Assembly: GCA_900540455.1 (NCBI GenBank)
Contig: UQGD01000010.1
Coordinates: forward strand, 1 to 59,719
Direction: 5' to 3'
Length of the DNA: 59,719 nucleotides
Origin: an uncultured Faecalibacterium sp.
Lineage (GTDB): Bacteria > Bacillota > Clostridia > Oscillospirales > Ruminococcaceae
The notes beneath the pieces were generated by a model. The model saw nothing but the letters and a program-made list of their open reading frames with translations. It was not told the origin of the DNA and ran no database searches. This document shows positions 1 through 7,401 of this stretch, one piece after another; position 1 is the stretch's first letter, and every line of letters begins with the position of its first letter. The position numbers and the translations under genes are program-made.

Positions 1-1103
1 TGTCCCGATGCACGCTCTTCGCGTTAGGTGTGACACCCTATATCAACGCATCCATTATCGTGCAACTGCTTACCGTTGCTATCCCGTCCCTGGAAAACAT
101 GGCCAAGGAAGCGGACGGTCAGCAGAAAATGCAGCAGATCACGCGCTATGTCGGCGGTGGCATTGCGCTGGTGATGAGTCTGGGCTACTACTTCGTGGTG
201 CGCAACATGGGCGCCTTGAAGTACACGACCGGCGCAGCAGGTATCTTTACCGCTGTGATCATCATTGCTACTTTTACCGCAGGCGCGCAGCTGATCACCT
301 GGTGCGGTGAGCAGATCGACGATAAGGGCATCGGCAATGGCCTGTCCCTGCTGATCTTTGCTTCCATCGTGTCCAGCTGGTCCTCGCTGTACACCACAGT
401 CAAGGGTCTGCTGACCCGGGCTGCGGCTGGCGAGCCCCAGTTCTACATCTTCCTGCCTCTGCTGGCTGTTCTGGCTTTGGTCGTCGTCGTGTTCATCGTG
501 GTCATGACCAATGCCGAGCGCCGCATCACCATCCAGTATGCAAAACGGGTGGTGGGCCGCAAGCAGATGGGCGGGCAGAACAGCTACCTGCCTTTGAAGC
601 TGAATATGAGCGGCGTTATGCCCATCATCTTCGCTTCCTCTCTGGTGTCCATTCCCGGCACCATCGGCAGCTTTTTGCAGATCGACCAGGCAGCGCATCC
701 GTTCCTGTATGCGTTCTTCCACACATTCAACTACACCTCTTGGCTGTACGTTGTGATCTACTTGCTGCTGATCTTGGCCTTTAACTATTTCTATGTGGCC
801 ATCCAGTACAACCCTGTTGAGATCGCGAACAATCTGCGCCGCAACAACGGCTCGATCCCCGGCTTCCGTCCTGGCAAGCCCACCAGCGATTTCATCACCC
901 ACACCCTGAACAAGATCACCCTCTTCGGGTCCATCTTCCTGGCTGTGGTGGCTGTACTGCCCATCGTCCTGGGCAACTTGACCGGAATGAGCATCCAGCT
1001 CGGTGGTACCAGCCTGCTGATCGTTGTCGGCGTGGTGCTGGATACGACCCGCAGCCTGGACAGCTTTATGACGATGCGCAACCACAAAGGCTTTTTGGGC
1101 TGA
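1..1103 (+). CDS. secY: Protein translocase subunit SecY (5' end outside window)
   Basis: Central pore of the Sec translocon, which moves unfolded preproteins across, and inserts proteins into, the cytoplasmic membrane together with SecE and SecG. The frame is open from position 3 and begins inside the protein at the conserved LFALGVTPYINASI segment of the second transmembrane helix, so roughly the first 70-80 residues are missing. Further hydrophobic helices follow, with the cytosolic loop RRITIQYAKR and the late loop NLRRNNGSIPGFRPG, both hallmarks of SecY that contact the ribosome or SecA. The stop is TGA at 1101-1103. Its position immediately upstream of adk and map is the standard end of the spc operon in Firmicutes. 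Identification is secure; only the start is unknown. Confidence 0.97.
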   Translation, partial: SRCTLFALGVTPYINASIIVQLLTVAIPSLENMAKEADGQQKMQQITRYVGGGIALVMSLGYYFVVRNMGALKYTTGAAGIFTAVIIIATFTAGAQLITWCGEQIDDKGIGNGLSLLIFASIVSSWSSLYTTVKGLLTRAAAGEPQFYIFLPLLAVLALVVVVFIVVMTNAERRITIQYAKRVVGRKQMGGQNSYLPLKLNMSGVMPIIFASSLVSIPGTIGSFLQIDQAAHPFLYAFFHTFNYTSWLYVVIYLLLILAFNYFYVAIQYNPVEIANNLRRNNGSIPGFRPGKPTSDFITHTLNKITLFGSIFLAVVAVLPIVLGNLTGMSIQLGGTSLLIVVGVVLDTTRSLDSFMTMRNHKGFLG

Positions 1104-1135
1104 TCTGAACTGAACTAAAAAAGCACAGATGTGAG

Positions 1136-1182
1136 AAAGCACTGGAAAGGAGAGCAAGCCTCGGACTTTTCAGTGCTTTTTT
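1136..1182 (+). terminator. Hairpin with T-run after secY
   Basis: AAAGCACTG (1136-1144) pairs with CAGTGCTTT (1171-1179), followed by TTT; the loop is long (26 nt). It lies between secY and adk, so it may only partly terminate and set the ratio of adk-map to the ribosomal genes upstream. No clear new promoter was seen before adk. Confidence 0.6.
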
Positions 1183-1271
1183 GCATAGGGTGTGCTTTTG
1201 GGCAGCGGGGCTTGACCTGCTGCCCAAAAGCCGCTCTTAATATGTATATGCATCAAGGAAGGAGCAAATCT

Positions 1272-1904
1272 ATGAACCTGATCCTGTTGGGCGCACCCGG
1301 CGCGGGCAAGGGCACGCAGGCCGAGATCATTTGCGCTAAGCTGAACATCCCCTCTATCAGCACCGGCAACATCCTGCGCGCTGCTGTGAAGGAAGGCACC
1401 GAAATGGGCCTGAAGGCAAAAAGCTACATGGATGCTGGCGCACTGGTGCCGGACGAGGTCATCATTGGCATCCTGAATGACCGCCTGGCGCAGGCAGACT
1501 GTGCCAACGGCTTTATCCTGGACGGTGTGCCCCGCACCATCGCACAGGCAGAAGCGATCGAAACCATGGGCATCCGCATCGACAAGGTGCTGGAGCTGAG
1601 CGTGCCGGATGAGGTCATCACCCAGCGGATGAGCGGCCGCCGCGTCTGCGAAAAGTGCGGCGCCAGCTACCACATCCAGTCCAAGCGCAGCCAGGTGGAG
1701 GGCATCTGCGATGCCTGCGGCGGCAAGCTGGTCATCCGCAAGGATGATGAGCCGGAGACCGTGCTGGGCCGACTGAAGGCATACCATGAGCAGACCGAGC
1801 CCCTGGTGGAGTTCTACCGCAGCCGCGGCAAACTGGCCGTGATCCCTCACTGCAGCTCCATCGAGCAGACCACGGCCGAAGTAATGAAGGCTTTGGAGGC
1901 GTAA
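1272..1904 (+). CDS. adk: Adenylate kinase
   Basis: Catalyses ATP + AMP = 2 ADP in the cytoplasm. The 210-residue protein opens with the P-loop GAPGAGKGT (residues 7-15), has the AMP-binding stretch STGNILRAA, DGVPRT in place of the usual DGFPRT, and a LID domain with four cysteines at about 126, 129, 146 and 149 arranged C-x2-C...C-x2-C. That makes it the zinc-binding LID form common in Gram-positive bacteria. The ATG at 1272 was chosen because the P-loop must be near the N terminus and AAGGAAGGAG stands just before it; the frame is open further upstream but that stretch covers the terminator hairpin. It sits between secY and map, the usual order. Confidence 0.97.
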   Translation: MNLILLGAPGAGKGTQAEIICAKLNIPSISTGNILRAAVKEGTEMGLKAKSYMDAGALVPDEVIIGILNDRLAQADCANGFILDGVPRTIAQAEAIETMGIRIDKVLELSVPDEVITQRMSGRRVCEKCGASYHIQSKRSQVEGICDACGGKLVIRKDDEPETVLGRLKAYHEQTEPLVEFYRSRGKLAVIPHCSSIEQTTAEVMKALEA

Positions 1905-1909
1905 TAACG

Positions 1910-2683
1910 GTGATCCAGATCAAGAATGCGAAGGAACTGGACGGGATGCGGCGGGCCAATGCCCTGAGCGCTGCCGCCCTGAAATATGGCGGAGAGCATA
2001 TCGAGGCCGGTATGACGACCTGGGAGTTGGATAAGCTGATCCAGGATTTTATCGTCAAGCATGGCGGCAAGCCCAACTTCAAGGGACTGTATGGTTTCCC
2101 GGGTTCGGCCTGCATCAGCCTGAATGACACGGTCATCCACGGCATCCCCTCTCACGACCAGGTCATCCGCCCGGGCGATATCGTCAGCATCGATACCGGT
2201 GCAAAAGTGGATGGGTTCAACGGAGACAATGCCTGCACCTATGCGGTGGGCAAGGTGGACCTGGAAGTCCGCCGCCTGCTGGAGGTCACCAAAGAGGCAC
2301 TGCATCTGGGCATTGCCCAGGCAGTGGCGGGCAACCGCATTGGAGATATCGGCCATGCTGTGCAGAGCTACTGTGAGGCGGCTGGTTTCAGTGTGGTGCG
2401 GGAGTTCGTAGGCCACGGCACCGGCCGTGAGCTGCATGAGGATCCCGAAGTGCCCAACTACGGCACCCCCGGCCGGGGGCCGCGGCTGGTCCCGGGCATG
2501 ACCATCGCCATTGAGCCGATGATCTGCCAGTACGACAGCAAGATCAAGACCCTGTCGGACGGCTGGACGGTAAAGACCCGGGATGGCGGCATGGCCGCAC
2601 ATTTTGAACATTCCATTGCCATCCTGAAGGACCGCACCGAGATCCTGACCCTTGGCTGGGAGGACCCGAACTTTACATTGTAA
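1910..2683 (+). CDS. map: Type I methionine aminopeptidase
   Basis: Removes the initiator methionine from nascent proteins when the second residue is small; essential in most bacteria. The 257-residue chain has the five metal ligands expected of the pita-bread fold: the two Asp in IDTGAKVDGFNGDN, His in GHGTGRELHE, Glu in IAIEPM, and Glu in HFEHSIAI near the end. The start is GTG at 1910, six bases after the adk stop, with GGAGG at 1895-1899. No N-terminal zinc-finger extension is present. It is co-transcribed with adk, and a strong terminator follows. Confidence 0.96.
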   Translation: MIQIKNAKELDGMRRANALSAAALKYGGEHIEAGMTTWELDKLIQDFIVKHGGKPNFKGLYGFPGSACISLNDTVIHGIPSHDQVIRPGDIVSIDTGAKVDGFNGDNACTYAVGKVDLEVRRLLEVTKEALHLGIAQAVAGNRIGDIGHAVQSYCEAAGFSVVREFVGHGTGRELHEDPEVPNYGTPGRGPRLVPGMTIAIEPMICQYDSKIKTLSDGWTVKTRDGGMAAHFEHSIAILKDRTEILTLGWEDPNFTL

Positions 2684-2764
2684 GACCGGATTTGTGCAAA
2701 CTTGCTAAGTTTTTGTGAAAAAAAATTCACTCTGCCGTGCAGTCGCGCAAAACTGGAGCAAAGA

Positions 2765-2795
2765 TTTCCGCCCTCAAAGGAGGGCGGAAATTTTT
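2765..2795 (+). terminator. Rho-independent terminator after map
   Basis: A perfect 10-bp stem, TTTCCGCCCT (2765-2774) with AGGGCGGAAA (2781-2790), a 6-nt loop and then TTTTT. It separates secY-adk-map from infA and the alpha operon. The 2684-3003 gap holds this terminator, the promoter at 2818-2846 and an untranslated leader of about 150 nt in which I see no gene. Confidence 0.9.
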
Positions 2796-2817
2796 ATCGG
2801 AAATACGGAAAAAACTC

Positions 2818-2846
2818 TTGCAAAATGCTTCTCAAAGGTGTATAAT
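2818..2846 (+). promoter_or_regulatory. Sigma-A promoter for infA-alpha operon
   Basis: TTGCAA (2818-2823), a 17-bp spacer and a perfect TATAAT (2841-2846), just downstream of the map terminator. It gives infA, rpmJ, rpsM, rpsK, rpsD, rpoA and rplQ their own transcription start near 2853, independent of the spc operon. Confidence 0.85.
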
Positions 2847-3003
2847 CTATAAATGGCCGTGGCAGCCAGATGCTTTCTCGGCAGACGGGGATACTCTGTC
2901 TGTTTTGCGGATTTTGTGCCGCAGGAGAAAAAGCATGTGGCGATCACTGCCGCCTGTCCGTCCATATGACAAACTGAGCAGATCCAATGAGGAGGCAAAG
3001 AGC

Positions 3004-3255
3004 TTGTCTAAAGAAGACGTCATCGAGATCGAAGGCATCGTGCGCGAGGCCATGCCCAACGCCATCTTTAAGGTGGAAATGTTGAGCGAGGACAAAAACA
3101 CTGGGAAGCTCACGCCCAGCGGCCATGTCCTGTTGGCGCACATCTCCGGCAAGCTGCGGACCAATTTCATCCGTATCCTGCCCGGGGACAAGGTCACCGT
3201 AGAAATGTCGCCCTATGATCTTTCTAAGGGCCGCATCACCTGGCGCTCTAAGTAA
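3004..3255 (+). CDS. infA: Translation initiation factor IF-1, with insertion
   Basis: OB-fold factor that binds the ribosomal A site during initiation and assists IF-2 and IF-3. The sequence matches IF-1 at both ends (KEDVIEIEGIVREAMPNAIF and HISGKLRTNFIRILPGDKV...SPYDLSKGRITWR). It is 83 residues instead of about 72, because about 11 residues (LSEDKNTGKLTPS region) are inserted between the strands that normally join as VELENGHQVLAHISGK. The start is TTG at 3004, with GGAGG at 2991-2995 eight bases upstream. It is the first gene after the promoter at 2818 and precedes rpmJ, as usual. Confidence 0.95.
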   Translation: MSKEDVIEIEGIVREAMPNAIFKVEMLSEDKNTGKLTPSGHVLLAHISGKLRTNFIRILPGDKVTVEMSPYDLSKGRITWRSK

Positions 3256-3290
3256 GCGTCAGGGCATTATCCAAAAGGAGGTTCAACATC

Positions 3291-3404
3291 ATGAAGGTCA
3301 AGCCTTCCGTGAAACCCATCTGCGAAAAGTGCAAGGTCATCCGCCGCAAGGGCCGCGTGATGGTCATCTGCCAGAACCCCAAGCATAAGCAGCGCCAGGG
3401 CTAA
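3291..3404 (+). CDS. rpmJ: 50S ribosomal protein L36 (zinc-ribbon form)
   Basis: A 37-residue protein beginning MKVKPSVKPICEKCKVIRR. Cysteines at 11, 14 and 27 plus His32 form the C-x2-C...C-x4-H zinc site of the C+ type of L36. AAAAGGAGG precedes the ATG at 3291. It is between infA and rpsM, its normal position. Confidence 0.97.
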   Translation: MKVKPSVKPICEKCKVIRRKGRVMVICQNPKHKQRQG

Positions 3405-3486
3405 TTCGGGCGCCTGAGGGTCAAGTGCGTAGAGTCCCGGCGCAGACCCCGACACTGACATGGGATGATTTTTGGAGGATACTACT

Positions 3487-3858
3487 ATGGCACGTATTGC
3501 CGGCGTTGACCTGCCCCGCGAGAAGCGCGTTCAGGTGGGTCTCACCTATGTTTATGGTATCGGCCAGACCACGGCCAACAAGATCCTGGCTGCCACTGGC
3601 ATCAACCCCGATACCCGCGTCAAGGACCTGACCCTCGATGACGAGGCTAAGATCCGTGACTACATCGATCAGGCTAACATCCTCGTTGAGGGCGATCTGC
3701 GCCGCAACGTGGCTCTGGACATCAAGCGCCTGGTTGAGATCCAGTCCTTCCGTGGCACCCGCCATCGCAAGAACCTGCCCTGCCGTGGCCAGCGCACCAA
3801 GACCAATGCACGTACCTGCAAGGGCCCGAAGCGCACGGTCGCCAACAAGAAGAAGTAA
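3487..3858 (+). CDS. rpsM: 30S ribosomal protein S13
   Basis: A 123-residue head protein of the small subunit that contacts the P-site tRNA and forms bridges to the large subunit. It opens MARIAGVDLPREKRVQVGLT and ends with the basic tail RGQRTKTNARTCKGPKRTV, both typical. The ATG at 3487 follows TTTGGAGGATACTACT; an in-frame TTG five codons upstream overlaps that ribosome-binding site and is not used. It is the first gene of the classic alpha operon part. Confidence 0.98.
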   Translation: MARIAGVDLPREKRVQVGLTYVYGIGQTTANKILAATGINPDTRVKDLTLDDEAKIRDYIDQANILVEGDLRRNVALDIKRLVEIQSFRGTRHRKNLPCRGQRTKTNARTCKGPKRTVANKKK

Positions 3859-3872
3859 GGAGGATCTGAGAA

Positions 3873-4283
3873 ATGGCAAGTGCTAATAACGCCAAGAAGG
3901 GCGCAAACGTCCGCATGAAGCGGAAAGAGCGCAAGAATATCGCAGCCGGTCAGGCTCATATCCAGTCTACGTTCAACAACACCGTGGTCACCATCACCGA
4001 CCTGCAGGGCAATGCTGTGTCTTGGTGCTCCTCTGGCAGCCTGAACTTCCGTGGCAGCCGCAAGAGCACCCCGTTTGCAGCTCAGTCTGCTGCTGAGACC
4101 GCTGCTAAGGTCGCCATCGAGCACGGCATGAAGACCGTTGAGGTCTACGTCAAGGGCCCCGGCGCTGGCCGTGAGTCCGCTATCCGTGCGCTTCAGGCAA
4201 CCGGCCTGGAAGTCACCCTGATCAAGGACGTGACTCCCATTCCCCACAACGGCTGCCGTCCCCCGAAGCGCCGTCGTGTCTGA
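3873..4283 (+). CDS. rpsK: 30S ribosomal protein S11
   Basis: A 136-residue protein of the platform of the small subunit near the mRNA exit and E site. The core AHIQSTFNNTVVTITDLQGN and the C-terminal DVTPIPHNGCRPPKRRRV are diagnostic. AAGGAGG stands directly before the start, 14 bases after rpsM. Confidence 0.98.
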   Translation: MASANNAKKGANVRMKRKERKNIAAGQAHIQSTFNNTVVTITDLQGNAVSWCSSGSLNFRGSRKSTPFAAQSAAETAAKVAIEHGMKTVEVYVKGPGAGRESAIRALQATGLEVTLIKDVTPIPHNGCRPPKRRRV

Positions 4284-4303
4284 TCGAAGGAGGAAACTGA
4301 ATT

Positions 4304-4906
4304 ATGGCAAAGAATACGCAGCCTATCGCAAAGCGTTGCAAGGCCCTGGGCATTTCTCCTGCGGTCATGGGCTATGCAAAGAAGAATACTACCCGCAACT
4401 CCAACAGCAACGTGCGCAAGAAGCAGTCTGAGTACGCTATGCAGCTGAAGGAGAAGCAGAAGGTCAAGTTCATTTACGGCGTGCTGGAGAAGCAGTTCCA
4501 CAACGCCTTCCTGAAGGCTGAGTCTCGCCCCGGCCAGACCGGCGAGAACCTGCTGCAGATCATGGAGTGCCGTCTGGACAACGTCGTGTTCCGCCTGGGC
4601 TTTGCTCAGACCCGCCGCGACGCTCGTCAGCTGGTGTCCCACGCTCACTTCAACGTCAATGGCAAGAAGGTCAACATCCCCTCTTACCAGGTCAAGGCCG
4701 GTGACGTGATCGAAGTGCGCGAGTCCAGCCGCTCTTCCGCTAAGTTTGCTAAGCTGACTGGTCCTGAGGCTCCGGTCGTGGCTCTGCCTTCCTGGCTGAA
4801 CCGCGAGGCCGGCACCCTGAAGGGCGTCGTCGCAAAGCTGCCCGAGCGCAGCGACATCGACTACGAAGTCGCAGAGCACCTCATCGTCGAGTTGTACTCC
4901 AAGTAA
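4304..4906 (+). CDS. rpsD: 30S ribosomal protein S4
   Basis: A 200-residue primary 16S rRNA-binding protein that nucleates assembly of the 30S body. The S4 RNA-binding domain (residues about 90-155: MECRLDNVVFRLGFAQTRRD, then QLVSHAHFNVNGKKVNIPSY) is intact. The N-terminal part lacks a cysteine cluster, so this is the zinc-free form. In many Firmicutes rpsD lies outside the alpha operon; here it occupies the slot between rpsK and rpoA. Confidence 0.97.
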   Translation: MAKNTQPIAKRCKALGISPAVMGYAKKNTTRNSNSNVRKKQSEYAMQLKEKQKVKFIYGVLEKQFHNAFLKAESRPGQTGENLLQIMECRLDNVVFRLGFAQTRRDARQLVSHAHFNVNGKKVNIPSYQVKAGDVIEVRESSRSSAKFAKLTGPEAPVVALPSWLNREAGTLKGVVAKLPERSDIDYEVAEHLIVELYSK

Positions 4907-5023
4907 TCCATTGGGAAAGTACATCCCTCGATTGCTAAAAGAGGGACAAGACTTTCAAATTCTTGAAAAAAGAATACTAGAATGGGCCGATGGTAACATC
5001 GGTTTGACAAGGAGGGCATAGAT

Positions 5024-5980
5024 ATGATGGAGATTGAACGTCCCAAAATCGAAACGGCAAGCCTGTCGCCGGACGGCCGCTACGGCAAATTTGTGGCGGA
5101 GCCTCTGGAGCGCGGCTTTGGCATCACCCTGGGCAACAGCCTGCGTCGTGTGCTTCTTTCCTCTCTGCCCGGTGTCGCCGTGACCAGCGTCAAGATCGAC
5201 GGCGTGGTCCACGAGTTCTCCACCATTGAGGGCGTCAAGGAAGACGTTACCGAAATTGTCCTGAACCTGAAGGGGATTGCTGCAAAGCTGTACACCGACG
5301 GGCCGAAGACGGTGCGTGTGGAGGCTGTTGGCCCGTGTGAAGTCACGGCCGACAACATCAAGCAGGGCGATGACATCGAGATCCTGAACCCTGAGTGGCA
5401 TATCGCCAGCCTGGGCGAGGGCGGCAAGCTCGTCATGGAGCTCACCTTCGACAAAGGCCGCGGCTATGTGCCCGCAGAGCGCAATAAGCAGGCTATCATT
5501 GAGAAGAATGATATCAACACTCTTCCCGTGGATAGCATTTACACCCCGGTGCTCAAGGTGAATTACAATGTCACCAGCACCCGCGTTGCGCAGTCCATCG
5601 ACTACGACAAGCTGACGCTTGAGGTTTGGACCGACGGCACGATCAATGCGCAGGAAGCTGTCTCTCTGGCAGCCCGCGTGCTGACCGAGCACCTGAACCT
5701 CTTCGTCAATCTGTCCGATGAGGCAGCCGGCACGGAGATCATGGTGGAGAAGACCAACGACGACAAGGAGAAGGCTCTGGAGATGACCATCGAGGAGCTG
5801 GATCTGAGCGTGCGTTCCTTCAACTGCCTGAAGCGCGCCGGTATCAACACGGTCGAGGACCTCGTCAGCAAGAGCGAGGACGAGATGATGAAGGTTCGTA
5901 ACCTCGGCCGTAAGAGCCTGGAGGAAGTCATGGCTAAGCTGGACTCCCTGGGCTTCAAGCTGAACACTGACGACGACTAA
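5024..5980 (+). CDS. rpoA: DNA-directed RNA polymerase subunit alpha
   Basis: Scaffold for RNA polymerase assembly and receptor for UP elements and activators. The 318-residue chain has the N-terminal dimerisation domain (GFGITLGNSLRRVLLSSLPG), an acidic linker, and the C-terminal domain with two helix-hairpin-helix motifs (LDLSVRSFNCLKRAGINTVE, then RNLGRKSLEEV). AAGGAGGG precedes the first of two adjacent ATG codons (5024). The 117-nt gap after rpsD contains a small hairpin, CCCTC paired with GAGGG, but no promoter I can support. Confidence 0.98.
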   Translation: MMEIERPKIETASLSPDGRYGKFVAEPLERGFGITLGNSLRRVLLSSLPGVAVTSVKIDGVVHEFSTIEGVKEDVTEIVLNLKGIAAKLYTDGPKTVRVEAVGPCEVTADNIKQGDDIEILNPEWHIASLGEGGKLVMELTFDKGRGYVPAERNKQAIIEKNDINTLPVDSIYTPVLKVNYNVTSTRVAQSIDYDKLTLEVWTDGTINAQEAVSLAARVLTEHLNLFVNLSDEAAGTEIMVEKTNDDKEKALEMTIEELDLSVRSFNCLKRAGINTVEDLVSKSEDEMMKVRNLGRKSLEEVMAKLDSLGFKLNTDDD

Positions 5981-6009
5981 TTTGTTTGATAATTAAGGAG
6001 TGAAACGGG

Positions 6010-6351
6010 ATGCCCGGTACCAGAAAGCTCGGTAGAACCAGCGACAGCCGCAACGCCATGATGCGCGCTATGGTCACCTACCTGTTCGAGAATGGCAAGA
6101 TTGAGACCACTGTTACTCGCGCTAAGGACGTCCGGTCCATGGCCGAGAAGATGATCACCCTTGGTAAGTCCAGCGACCTGCACACCAAGCGCCAGGTCTA
6201 CAGCTACATCACCAAGGAAGATGTTGCGAAGAAGCTGTTCGACGAGATCAGCCCCAAGTATGCTGACCGTAACGGCGGCTACACCCGCATCATCAAGATC
6301 GGCGCACGCCGCGGCGACGCAGCCGAGATGGCCGTGCTGGAGCTGGTCTGA
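6010..6351 (+). CDS. rplQ: 50S ribosomal protein L17
   Basis: A 113-residue large-subunit protein near the exit tunnel. The N-terminal MPGTRKLGRTSDSRNAMMRA and the KRQVYSYITKEDVAKKLF and GGYTRIIKIGARRGDAAEMA segments identify it. It closes the alpha operon 29 bases after rpoA and is followed at once by a strong terminator. Confidence 0.98.
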   Translation: MPGTRKLGRTSDSRNAMMRAMVTYLFENGKIETTVTRAKDVRSMAEKMITLGKSSDLHTKRQVYSYITKEDVAKKLFDEISPKYADRNGGYTRIIKIGARRGDAAEMAVLELV

Positions 6352-6375
6352 TCTGACCGCTTAAACGGTTTTAAG

Positions 6376-6410
6376 AAGTCCTTTCCCCTTTGTGGGAAAG
6401 GGCTTTTTTG
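6376..6410 (+). terminator. Rho-independent terminator of the alpha operon
   Basis: AAGTCCTTTCCC (6376-6387) pairs with GGGAAAGGGCTT (6394-6405), including one T-G pair, with a 6-nt loop, and runs into TTTTTT. Confidence 0.9.
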
Positions 6411-6522
6411 TTTTGTCCGCAGCAAAAATTTGGAGCGGTACGCTCCCCGGGACCCGCCGGTGTGCATATCCTCTCGGTGCTGAAGCATATGGTTGTGACG
6501 GCGAAGAAAGGGGGAAGGCGTT

Positions 6523-7314
6523 GTGGAACAAAACAGCCTGGCAGCGGCATTGTGTATGACCACCCTGGCGGGACTTTCCACTGGGTTGGGCGGTCTTTTG
6601 GTGTTGTGGCGTCTGCCAGGGAAAAAGCTGCTGGCCCGGTCGCTTGGGTTTGCAGCCGGTGTGATGCTGGCGGTCAGTTTAGGGGATCTGACCCCTATGG
6701 GGATGGAATATTTTTCTGCACGGCTGCCGCCCGCAGCAGCGGGGGCAGCAGCGGCCGGGCTTTTGCTGGCAGGGATGCTGACTGGTGCAGCCATGGATGG
6801 GATCCTGCCGGAGGAAAAGACGCTCTGGAACAGCATAGCGGGGCAGGATGCCGATGACCGGCGCCGGGCGCTGCATTGCGGCGTGGTGGTGGGGCTGGCA
6901 CTGGTGGCACATAATCTGCCGGAAGGGATCCTGACCTTGTTCAGCGGCGTTCAGGACCCCCGGGAGGGGCTGCGCCTTTCGCTGGCTATTGCGCTGCACA
7001 ATCTGCCGGAGGGCATCAGTACGGCAGCGCCCATCTGGTATGCGACCCATAGCCGCAAAAAAAGTGTTTTGGCTGCGTTTGGTTCGGGTCTGGCAGAGCC
7101 GCTGGGGGCGCTGCTGGCCTACTTTGTACTGTCGCCGGTGCTCAGTCCGGGCTTGCTGGCGGGGCTGACACTGGGCGCTGCGGGGGTCATGTGCTGGGTC
7201 AGCGTGTCGGAGCTGTTGTTTGGCGGTTTTGCGCTGGGCAGACGGGGGGATACTGCTGCCGGGTTTGCCGCTGGTGTGTGTGGAATGATACTTGGAATTG
7301 CAGTCCTTGCATGA
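6523..7314 (+). CDS. ZIP-family divalent metal transporter
   Basis: Membrane importer of zinc or related divalent cations. The 263-residue, mostly hydrophobic protein has eight predicted helices and the paired ZIP metal-site motifs HNLPEGI (in HNLPEGILTLF) and HNLPEGIST in the fourth and fifth helices. It is of the short ZupT/GufA-like bacterial type without a long histidine loop. The GTG at 6523 follows AAAGGGGGAAGG. It stands alone between the alpha-operon terminator and the next promoter, which lies inside its own 3' end. The metal preference cannot be read from sequence. Confidence 0.88.
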   Translation: MEQNSLAAALCMTTLAGLSTGLGGLLVLWRLPGKKLLARSLGFAAGVMLAVSLGDLTPMGMEYFSARLPPAAAGAAAAGLLLAGMLTGAAMDGILPEEKTLWNSIAGQDADDRRRALHCGVVVGLALVAHNLPEGILTLFSGVQDPREGLRLSLAIALHNLPEGISTAAPIWYATHSRKKSVLAAFGSGLAEPLGALLAYFVLSPVLSPGLLAGLTLGAAGVMCWVSVSELLFGGFALGRRGDTAAGFAAGVCGMILGIAVLA

Positions 7315-7320
7315 TATACT
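7292..7320 (+). promoter_or_regulatory. Promoter for the lipoprotein/two-component genes
   Basis: TTGGAA (7292-7297), a 17-bp spacer and TATACT (7315-7320). The spacer ends in TGA, which is both the stop codon of the ZIP gene and a TGn extended -10 element. It precedes a leader of about 75 nt. Confidence 0.75.
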
Positions 7321-7401
7321 AAAAGCCGGAGAGACGGGAAACTGCTCTCCGTTCCGTTTTGAAAAAGCGGGCAATACTTTCGATGGAAGGAGGCGCCCTC
7401 T

